Below are positions 33,711 through 40,349 of a DNA stretch of 64,000 bases, piece after piece. How positions within the stretch are numbered: the stretch's first letter is position 1; every line of letters starts with the position of its first letter. The notes below the pieces were generated by a model. It worked only from the letters and a program-made list of their open reading frames with translations. It was not told where the DNA came from and made no database searches. The translations under genes were made by a program, and so were the position numbers. This stretch comes from Lachnospiraceae bacterium (lineage in GTDB: Bacteria; Bacillota; Clostridia; Lachnospirales; Lachnospiraceae): NCBI GenBank assembly GCA_015057455.1, contig SVEH01000005.1, positions 62,001 through 126,000 on the forward strand, written 5' to 3'.

Positions 33711-34481
33711 ATGATATTTGAAACACATGCCCATTATGATGACAAAGCCTTTGATTTAGATAGAGAAGAGCTATTACAACAACTTCCAGAAGAGGGAATA
33801 AAATATGTGGTAAATGTAGCGGCTAACATGGAAGGAAGTAGAAAAAATTTAGAAATTGTTAATAAATATGACTATATATATGGGACTGTAGGTGTACATC
33901 CAAGTGACACAGAAGAATTAAATGAAGAAACATATAAAGAATTAGAAGAATTGTCTAATAATGATAAGATTATTGCAGTAGGAGAGATTGGCTTAGATTA
34001 TTATTGGGATGAACCAGATAGAAGCATTCAAAAAAAATGGTTTGAACGACAGATAGACTTGTCAAAGAGAATTAATAAACCAATTGTTGTTCATAGTAGA
34101 GATGCAGCAAAAGATACATTGGATGTTATTAAGGCAACGAAGGCCTACGAAGTAGGAGGAGTAATCCATTGTTTTTCTTATGGCGTTGAAATAGCAAGAG
34201 AATATTTGAATATGGGGTACTACATAGGTGTTGGAGGCGTTGTGACATTTAAAAATGGAAAAAAATTAAAAGAAGTAGTTGAATATGCACCATTGGATAG
34301 AATTGTCCTTGAGACAGATTGTCCATATTTGGCACCGATGCCATTTAGAGGAAAAAGAAATGATTCTACAAAGTTGCAATATGTAATAGAAGAAATTGCA
34401 GTTATAAAAAATATTACACCAGAAGAAGTAAAGAAAGTAACATATAATAATGCTATTAATATGTACAAACTAAATATGTAG
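33711..34481 (+). CDS. tatD: TatD-family metal-dependent DNase
   Basis: 256 residues, typical length. The family comprises TIM-barrel metallohydrolases with 3'-5' exonuclease activity on DNA and RNA. Seen: N-terminal metal site ETHAHYDDKAFD, VGVHPSD, the metal Glu in VGEIGLDYYWD, PIVVHSRDA, GVIHCFSYG and the closing metal Asp in VLETDCPYLAPMPFRGKRN. Ribosome site AAGGAGAG. It stands alone, divergent from the pfl operon, and ends at a long-loop terminator. Confidence 0.93.
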   Translation: MIFETHAHYDDKAFDLDREELLQQLPEEGIKYVVNVAANMEGSRKNLEIVNKYDYIYGTVGVHPSDTEELNEETYKELEELSNNDKIIAVGEIGLDYYWDEPDRSIQKKWFERQIDLSKRINKPIVVHSRDAAKDTLDVIKATKAYEVGGVIHCFSYGVEIAREYLNMGYYIGVGGVVTFKNGKKLKEVVEYAPLDRIVLETDCPYLAPMPFRGKRNDSTKLQYVIEEIAVIKNITPEEVKKVTYNNAINMYKLNM

Positions 34482-34498
34482 ATTATATAGATAGGGAA

Positions 34499-34566
34499 GA
34501 ATAAGGCCTGCGAAAACTTTATTGCTAATATTTTTATCAGTATCAAATGTTTTTGTAGGCTTATTT
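34499..34566 (+). terminator. Terminator after tatD
   Basis: Imperfect stem AATAAGGCCTGCGAAAAC / GTTTTTGTAGGCTTATTTT with a loop of about 31 bases and a T-rich end. Confidence 0.65.
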
Positions 34567-34654
34567 TGTATATTTATATTCCAGGATTATTTTTTAGGGG
34601 AGTTTAAAGTTAATAAGTGAGATAAATATAAATAAGTATAAATAATAAATAAAA

Positions 34655-34696
34655 TATTACAAAAGTATTAACAGATATTACAAAAGATGTTATAAT
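34655..34696 (+). promoter_or_regulatory. Promoter with flanking direct repeats before the T7SS cassette
   Basis: TTAACA (34668-34673), 17-base spacer, TATAAT (34691-34696) with an extended -10 TGT. The 11-base direct repeat TATTACAAAAG occurs at 34655-34665 and 34676-34686, two helical turns apart and straddling the -35 box, a good shape for a regulator site. The predicted start near 34703 rules out an upstream start codon at 34695. Confidence 0.7.
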
Positions 34697-34739
34697 GTGT
34701 ATATGGGAAAAGTTGATGAGAGTTAAAGGGGGAGTAAAT

Positions 34740-35021
34740 ATGCCAAGTATAGATATTAATCAATCAGATGTTCTTAGTCATTCATCGGGGATAAAAGGGG
34801 GAGCGTCCTCTATACAGGTAAAATCCCTTTCACCACAAGATTCAGAAAGTACAATTTCGGGAAATGTAGAATGCCAAGCAGCATTTATTAAAAGTCAAAC
34901 AATGTTATCTCAATTAATGTCAGCTGTACAAAGAGAGGCTAATTTAATAGAGCAATTAGGGACAGAGTTTCAAGAAGCAGATAAATGTTTGGCTGATATG
35001 GTAAGTCATTTATCTAGTTAA
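34740..35021 (+). CDS. Small helical T7SS targeting factor (SACOL2603/DUF3130 type, Lap1-like)
   Basis: 93 residues from the ATG at 34740 (AAAGGGGGAG upstream). It is an all-helical WXG100-sized protein with SIDINQSDVLSHSSGIKGGA near the start and SQLMSAVQREANLIEQLG in the second helix, the pattern of the TIGR04197/SACOL2603 family. In other Firmicutes, such proteins (Lap1) bind the helical stalk of LXG effectors and bring them to the type VIIb secretion machine. It is the first gene of a three-gene cassette. No EssC or other T7SS core gene is in the window. The match was made by eye. Confidence 0.72.
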   Translation: MPSIDINQSDVLSHSSGIKGGASSIQVKSLSPQDSESTISGNVECQAAFIKSQTMLSQLMSAVQREANLIEQLGTEFQEADKCLADMVSHLSS

Positions 35022-35065
35022 TGATAGTATATAGGTAGGATAATTGGATAAAGGAGATTTGAATT

Positions 35066-35521
35066 ATGTATTCTAATTATGATTTTAGTTATGAGTATTA
35101 TTATAGTAAAGACATGTTAGATAATTCAGCAACGCGAGAAGATGATTTTAGTTTTGAAGATGATGGTACTAATAATGGAACATTAGATGGATACAGAGAA
35201 GAAGAAATTAGAAAGCAGATATTTGAGGCAGAAGAAGAATTAGACCAGTGGAATACAGTATCTCGTAATATACGAGAGATGGAAAGTTCAATCGCATATG
35301 AGAATGCAAGAGAATTAGAGCGAATAGATAGAATGAGAGAGATAGGCTGTAAAGGTGACATAGTATTGCAACAGCTATGGGAGATGAAAGCAGAAATTCT
35401 AAATTCAATTAATAGAGATAGTGCAGATTTTGGAGAATTATTTGAAGAAGAAGATAGATATAAACAAAGTGATTATGAGTCAAAAATAAATGGATTGTAT
35501 GGGGAATTAAGAGGTTATTAA
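35066..35521 (+). CDS. Coiled-coil T7SS accessory protein (Lap2-like)
   Basis: 151 residues with AAGGAG nine bases before the ATG. The N-terminal 45 residues are Tyr/Asp-rich and probably disordered. Residues about 45-150 are an acidic coiled coil (EIRKQIFEAEEELDQWN, then ARELERIDRMREIG and LQQLWEMKAEI). Position between a Lap1-like gene and an LXG-type gene, size and coiled-coil content match the second targeting factor of LXG loci (DUF3958, Lap2), but sequence similarity is not obvious to me. Function is inferred from context. Confidence 0.6.
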   Translation: MYSNYDFSYEYYYSKDMLDNSATREDDFSFEDDGTNNGTLDGYREEEIRKQIFEAEEELDQWNTVSRNIREMESSIAYENARELERIDRMREIGCKGDIVLQQLWEMKAEILNSINRDSADFGELFEEEDRYKQSDYESKINGLYGELRGY

Positions 35522-35545
35522 GAAGTATATGAGGGGGAAAATGCT

Positions 35546-36913
35546 GTGGATAGAAGTTCAAAATTAATACCAAGTAATTTAATAGAACAATGTAATGCAG
35601 CTATATTAATGCTTGCACAAGATAATGATAGATTAACAAGTGTAGCTCAAAGTATTGACACATTTGTTAATGATACATCTATAAAATCAACAGCATTTGA
35701 TGCACTAAAAAATCAAATGGCCAATTTCGATGCAGCAATTAGTCTTATGATGATGGCAAATGATGCTGACATTGAGGCATATACAATATTATCAGGTATG
35801 GTAGGTAGTGAAGAACTAGACGGAGAAGTTTTGTTTGATCAGTTAGAAGAGGCTGAAAGATCAAAAAAAGAGGCAGAAAGTAAAGTAGAACATTATTCAA
35901 GCTTGGCTTTAACAGTACCAGGTTGTGAAACGCTTACTACATATAATAGTACAACTCTTATGAATTATAATAAATTAATACATGCAAGCGAAGAAATAAT
36001 AAAGAAGATAAAAGAGAAAATGGAACTTTATGATGAAATAGAGTCAAAGAGTAAAGGGTTATTTGAAACAGGAGAGAACCTTCGTAATACTGCAACTAGT
36101 GTTGTTCAAGAAATTACTAGTTCAGGATTTAGTGGAGGCAATTATATAACAGCAGATGCAAGTGGTGTTCATGCAGCAATAGATAGCAAATTAGGTGCAT
36201 TGGGATTAGGAACAGTTGCAATGGGAGCAACAACTAAAGATTCACCATTTTCTACTAAATCAGATACTTGGGTATCAACTTTTAAAGAGTCTGAAAAGGT
36301 AGAAATGGATTTTAAGAAAAAGAAAGCATATTTTAAATATAAATCAGAATATAGATTTTCTTCAATATACGATGAGGTTAAATATGAGGGAGAACACTCT
36401 AGCGGTTCTTTGAAATCATCATTTGGAAAAATTGATGTGGATACTCAAGCAAAAGCTGTATTTTGGAATGATAAATCTATGATTGAGCCACAACTAGAAG
36501 GTGAGATAAAAGCTGAAGGTAGTATATATGAAGCAAGAGCTGATTATAAAGTAGGGACAGACAATGTGTATTCTAAAACAGAGCTAGAAGGAGACATTGG
36601 AGCTATTACTGCAAAAGGAAAGCTAGGCTTCAGTAAAGATGAAGATGGAAAAGGATACGATGTTGGCGGAAGTATAGATTTAGATGCATCAGTGTTTAGT
36701 GGAGAAGTTAAACAAAAATTCAATGTATTTGGCTATGAATTAGAATTATCTGCAGAAGGTAAAGCTTTAGGTGCAGGATTCGAGGCAAAAGCAGAATATG
36801 ATTCAGGTATGTTTGACTTTAAAGTAGGTGCAACAGCAGGTGTTGGTGGTAGTGTAGGTATTAAATTTGGTAAGGCAATGCCAGAAATGGAAGAGCCAGT
36901 GGTAATACCTTAG
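35546..36913 (+). CDS. LXG-type T7SS effector-like protein with glycine-rich beta C-terminus
   Basis: 455 residues from a GTG (GAGGGGG eight bases upstream; the nearby ATG at 35541 is out of frame). Residues 1-200 are helical with long coiled coils, like the LXG stalk that pairs with Lap proteins. A hinge with SGGNYITADASGVHAAI follows. Residues about 230-455 are repetitive, with alternating charged and hydrophobic residues and many Gly (VKYEGEHSSG, GKLGFSKDEDGKGYDVGGSI, VGATAGVGGSVGIKFGKA), suggesting an amphipathic beta sheet or barrel-like region. I recognise no toxin catalytic motif, and no immunity gene follows. It may act on membranes or be a structural secreted protein. Confidence 0.65.
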   Translation: MDRSSKLIPSNLIEQCNAAILMLAQDNDRLTSVAQSIDTFVNDTSIKSTAFDALKNQMANFDAAISLMMMANDADIEAYTILSGMVGSEELDGEVLFDQLEEAERSKKEAESKVEHYSSLALTVPGCETLTTYNSTTLMNYNKLIHASEEIIKKIKEKMELYDEIESKSKGLFETGENLRNTATSVVQEITSSGFSGGNYITADASGVHAAIDSKLGALGLGTVAMGATTKDSPFSTKSDTWVSTFKESEKVEMDFKKKKAYFKYKSEYRFSSIYDEVKYEGEHSSGSLKSSFGKIDVDTQAKAVFWNDKSMIEPQLEGEIKAEGSIYEARADYKVGTDNVYSKTELEGDIGAITAKGKLGFSKDEDGKGYDVGGSIDLDASVFSGEVKQKFNVFGYELELSAEGKALGAGFEAKAEYDSGMFDFKVGATAGVGGSVGIKFGKAMPEMEEPVVIP

Positions 36914-37067
36914 AAAAAAGTAAATAATAGGAGTATTAGTAATATTATTTTAGAAAAAGTAAAGGGTAGAAATATTAATAATACTATCTTAGAAAAGCGT
37001 AAATGATAGAAATGCCAGTAATACTATCTTAAGAAAAAGCAAATAATAGAAATATATTATTAAATAT
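36910..37067 (+). repeat. About four imperfect 40-bp tandem repeats after the effector gene
   Basis: Units begin at 36910, 36950, 36989 and 37029. Each starts TTAGAAAAAG or similar, is followed by TAAATRATAGAAATATTA and ends TAATACTATC. The first unit begins at the stop codon of the effector gene. Copies differ by 15-25 percent. The function is unseen; there is no open frame through them. Confidence 0.8.
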
Positions 37068-37117
37068 AAAAGCACGCTAACAGTTAGCAAGTTTAGGCTA
37101 ACTGTTGGCGTGCTTTT
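37068..37117. terminator. Strong bidirectional terminator
   Basis: A 21-base-pair stem with one T-G pair (AAAAGCACGCTAACAGTTAGC / GCTAACTGTTGGCGTGCTTTT), eight-base loop. On the minus strand it overlaps the last codons of the lacI-type gene. Confidence 0.92.
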
Positions 37118-38097
37118 CCAGTAGATTCTCGTTTAATAAATTCAGCTCTTAAAGTCATTCTACTAATAGAAACATCATTGATTAAACTATCTAATAAAAT
37201 GTATGCGCTTTTGCCTATATTTTTTCGGTCTTGTCTAATAGTAGTAAGCTTTGGTGTAAGCTTACTAGCAATAGGAATATCATCAAAACCAATTACACTT
37301 ACATCATTGGGAACAAATAATCCCATTCTATTTAATTCATTTATAACATTAGAAGCAATTAAATCTGAAGCACACATAATAGCTGTTGCATTTTGATCCA
37401 TAAATATATGTACATATTCTCGTGCACTATCTAGAACATAATAACCATATTTAATAAAATCCTCGTTAACAGGAATGTTATTAGCTCTTAAACTAGCTTC
37501 AAATGCCTCTGTTCTAGTCTTGGATATCTGAGAATTCTTATCTCCATTAAGGAAAGCAATATTGCGATGCCCTAAGGAAACAAGATGATTAATAGCTTGA
37601 GAAATACCTTCAAAACTATCAGATTCAATGGTTCCAACTTTATTGTTAAATGGAATGTGGGTATCAATAGTAACCGTTGGAATAATAGTATTCTTTAATT
37701 GATTTATCCATGGATTATGCATATTAAATCCTAGAAGAAATGCACCATGATACTTATTCTTTATAATAAAAGTATCATAAGATTCAGAGTGCATAAGATT
37801 ATTGTCAACCTTAATAACGTCAATATTCCATGGAGAACTAGCAGCTGCTTGTTTAAAACCAAGAATAATATCATAGCCAAACTCATCAGGAGATAAATAA
37901 TCCATTTCATTAATTAAAACGCATAGATTAAGGTTTTTTCTTGATTTAATTTTTTTAGAAGCATATCCAAGCTCAATTGCAGTATCTAAAACCAATTGAC
38001 GCATCTCATCACTAATATCATGAGCACCATTAAGCCCCTTAGAAACCGTACTAGGGGAAATACCTAGTTTGTTGGCTATATCTTTAATCGTTGCCAT
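37093..38097 (-). CDS. LacI-family transcriptional regulator, probably of the maltodextrin genes
   Basis: 334 residues from the ATG at 38097 (TGGAGG upstream; the frame is open to 38124). The N-terminal helix-turn-helix is ATIKDIANKLGISPSTVSKG followed by LNGAHDISDE, typical of LacI proteins that start with a three-helix DNA-binding head. The rest is a periplasmic-binding-protein-like effector domain (AFLLGFNMHNPW, FLNGDKNSQISKTRTEAFEA, CASDLIASNV and VIGFDDIPIASKLTPKLTTI). It is divergent from malQ and the mal block, so it most likely represses them and is released by a maltodextrin signal, as in MalR. The effector is inferred from neighbours only. Confidence 0.9.
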   Translation of the reverse strand: MATIKDIANKLGISPSTVSKGLNGAHDISDEMRQLVLDTAIELGYASKKIKSRKNLNLCVLINEMDYLSPDEFGYDIILGFKQAAASSPWNIDVIKVDNNLMHSESYDTFIIKNKYHGAFLLGFNMHNPWINQLKNTIIPTVTIDTHIPFNNKVGTIESDSFEGISQAINHLVSLGHRNIAFLNGDKNSQISKTRTEAFEASLRANNIPVNEDFIKYGYYVLDSAREYVHIFMDQNATAIMCASDLIASNVINELNRMGLFVPNDVSVIGFDDIPIASKLTPKLTTIRQDRKNIGKSAYILLDSLINDVSISRMTLRAEFIKRESTGKARQQLA

Positions 38098-38118
38098 ATA
38101 AAATCCTCCATGAAAAGA

Positions 38119-38150
38119 TATCATTTTTTATCATTTGTTATCATTTGTTA
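38119..38150 (-). promoter_or_regulatory. Three 10-bp direct repeats in the regulator leader
   Basis: TATCATTTKT repeated three times with an exact 10-base period, between the regulator's promoter (38160-38188) and its ribosome site. One-helical-turn spacing would place each copy on the same DNA face, so it may be an operator for autoregulation. Confidence 0.45.
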
Positions 38151-38159
38151 CTTATAAAA

Positions 38160-38188
38160 AGTATAAAGTATTGTAGGTAAAAAGTAAA
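38160..38188 (-). promoter_or_regulatory. Promoter of the LacI-type regulator gene
   Basis: Minus strand TTTACT (38183-38188), 17-base spacer, TATACT (38160-38165), about 60 bases upstream of the ATG. Confidence 0.5.
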
Positions 38189-38279
38189 CGATTAAGTGAA
38201 GGAAGATTAATATGCAATGTTCTCTTAAATTTGGAACGAGCATAGAAGTATAAAACCCTTGCGGAGCAAAACCTCCCCC

Positions 38280-38300
38280 AATTTGAACGAAGCTCAAATT
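38280..38300. repeat. Short palindromic element, copy 2
   Basis: AATTTGAACGAAGCTCAAATT, one base different from the element at 26681-26701. The intervening mismatch weakens the hairpin. It lies in the 557-base region between the divergent lacI-type gene and malQ, preceded by GCGGAGCAAAACCTCCCCC. Confidence 0.65.
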
Positions 38301-38498
38301 ATAAAGAAGCCCAAGAACTCTAAAAATTAAACGATGCTAACAAAATTGTTGAAATTGAATAATTCAATAATAGGGTTTAGTATGAAAAATGTGGACAGAA
38401 AATTTGAAAATAAAAAAATTATTGTAATTTTGTACAAATATCAATAAGAAAAGTTTGAAAAATTATGTTATTTTGCCGAGAAGAATGCGAATATTTTG

Positions 38499-38527
38499 TT
38501 GACATTTTAAAGGTTAGTTGGTATCAT
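38499..38527 (+). promoter_or_regulatory. Promoter of malQ
   Basis: TTGACA (38499-38504), 17-base spacer, TATCAT (38522-38527). Upstream, dyads AACAA-N2-TTGTT (38340-38351) and TTGAAT-A-ATTCAA (near 38357-38369) are possible operator sites for the divergent LacI-type regulator. The leader to the ATG is about 120 bases. Confidence 0.7.
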
Positions 38528-38654
38528 ATTATATGGCTAAAATAATAGCTATAATTGTGTTCTTTTTTAAAAAGTGGTATATAAAAGTGGTGATAAAAAG
38601 AGTGCAGTTATGAAATATTATTTGGTTTAGAAATGTTTAGAAAGTGAAAGAACT

Positions 38655-40205
38655 ATGGCTAAGAAGAATAAGAACGAATTAGAAAGAGGAGCAGGTATTT
38701 TATTACCAGTAAGTAGTCTGCCATCTTCCTATGGAATCGGTACTTTTGGTAGAGAAGCATACAGGTTTATTGACCAGTTGGTTGCTGCTAGACAGAAGTA
38801 TTGGCAAGTGTTACCTATTGGACCTACAAGTTACGGTGACAGCCCATATCAAGCATTTTCGGCTTTTGCGGGCAATCCATATTTTATTGATTTAGAGATA
38901 TTAATAGAAGAAGGACTACTTAGCTATGACGAGATCAACTCTTACTACTGGGGAGATAACCCAGAGATGGTTGATTATGAGCAATTGTTTAAAGTACGTT
39001 ATATTGTACTAAAGATGGCCTATGAGAGAAGTGGGCACAAGAGAACAAAAGCTTATAAGACATTCTGTGAAGAGAATGAATTTTGGCTTGATGATTACAG
39101 TTTGTACATGGCTGTAAAAGAAACATATGATCATGTTGAATGGCTTAAGTGGGATGAAGATATTAGATTCAGAGAACCAGCAGCTATTGAACGTTATAGT
39201 AAGAAGCTTAAGAACGAAATTGGTTTTTGGAAATTTACACAATTTAAGTTTTATGAGCAATGGATGAAACTTAAAGAATACGCTAATGACAAGGGTATTA
39301 AGATTATAGGTGATGTACCTTTATATGTGGCATTAGACAGTGCAGATGTATGGGCACATAGTGATTTATTTGAATTAGATGAAAGAAAGAAGCCGATTAA
39401 TATCGCAGGTGTTCCACCAGATGCATTTTCAGCTACTGGTCAGAGATGGGGTAATCCATTATATGACTGGAAGAAGATGGAGGAAGATAATTTCTCATGG
39501 TGGCACAAGAGAATGGCATCATCAGCTAAGTTATATGATGTAACAAGAATAGATCATTTTATTGGTATTGTTAGATACTTTTCTATTCCTGTCGAGTGTG
39601 AGACAGCAGAGAAAGGTGTATATATAAAAGGACCTGGTAAAAAATTGACAGACGTTATAGATGACGCTATGGGTGATAAGCAGATAATTGCTGAAGACTT
39701 AGGAATTGTAGTTCCTGCAGTTGAGAAACTTATGGCGCAGACAGGATATCCAGGTATGAAAATTTTGGAATTTGCATTTGATATAGGATGTAATAATGAG
39801 TATTTACCACATAATTATAGTAATAGTAATCAAGTTGTATATGGTGGAACTCATGATAATGAAACTCTTATAGGTTACTATGGTGCTAAAACACCAGAAC
39901 AGTTAAAGTATGCATACGAATATTTAAGAGCATCTAATATATGGGAATTAGTTGATTGTATAATAAGATTGGCATACGGTTGTAACTTAAATGCAGCGAT
40001 ATTCCAGATGCAAGATATCTTATTGCTAGATAATTCGGCAAGAATGAATACTCCATCAGAACTTGGAGGTAACTGGCAATGGAGAATGAAAGTTGACTCT
40101 TTTAGAGAAGAGCACATCAAAAAACTTGAATCATATGCTTGTATTTATGCAAGATGTGATATCGAAGAGGAAAGTCCAAAGGAAGAATTTGGAGAAGGAA
40201 TGTAA
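38655..40205 (+). CDS. malQ: 4-alpha-glucanotransferase (amylomaltase)
   Basis: 516 residues, GH77. It transfers maltosyl and longer alpha-1,4-glucan units between maltodextrins, releasing glucose and building chains long enough for phosphorylase. Seen: GILLPVSSLPSSYGIGTFG at the N-terminus, YWQVLPIGPTSYGDSPYQ, PLYVALDSADVWAH, DVTRIDHFIGIVRYFSIP (nucleophile Asp), IAEDLGIV (acid/base Glu) and YGGTHDNETLIGYY (third acidic residue). Length fits. The ribosome site is weak (GAAAG). First gene of the maltodextrin block with its own promoter; glgP follows after 144 bases. Confidence 0.96.
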   Translation: MAKKNKNELERGAGILLPVSSLPSSYGIGTFGREAYRFIDQLVAARQKYWQVLPIGPTSYGDSPYQAFSAFAGNPYFIDLEILIEEGLLSYDEINSYYWGDNPEMVDYEQLFKVRYIVLKMAYERSGHKRTKAYKTFCEENEFWLDDYSLYMAVKETYDHVEWLKWDEDIRFREPAAIERYSKKLKNEIGFWKFTQFKFYEQWMKLKEYANDKGIKIIGDVPLYVALDSADVWAHSDLFELDERKKPINIAGVPPDAFSATGQRWGNPLYDWKKMEEDNFSWWHKRMASSAKLYDVTRIDHFIGIVRYFSIPVECETAEKGVYIKGPGKKLTDVIDDAMGDKQIIAEDLGIVVPAVEKLMAQTGYPGMKILEFAFDIGCNNEYLPHNYSNSNQVVYGGTHDNETLIGYYGAKTPEQLKYAYEYLRASNIWELVDCIIRLAYGCNLNAAIFQMQDILLLDNSARMNTPSELGGNWQWRMKVDSFREEHIKKLESYACIYARCDIEEESPKEEFGEGM

Positions 40206-40349
40206 GTGCATTAATTGCAATATAACATTTAATTAAGAAGCAATTATATATGGGTAATTAATTGCAAAGGACATTTATAATTAATGGGTGTAAGTTTATA
40301 ATGATTGGGAATATTTAAAATTTGAGAAATAAAAGGAGGATGTTACGTC

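Noticed and set aside
36910-37067. CRISPR array
   Set aside because: Units are contiguous and degenerate, with no constant-repeat and unique-spacer alternation and no cas genes.
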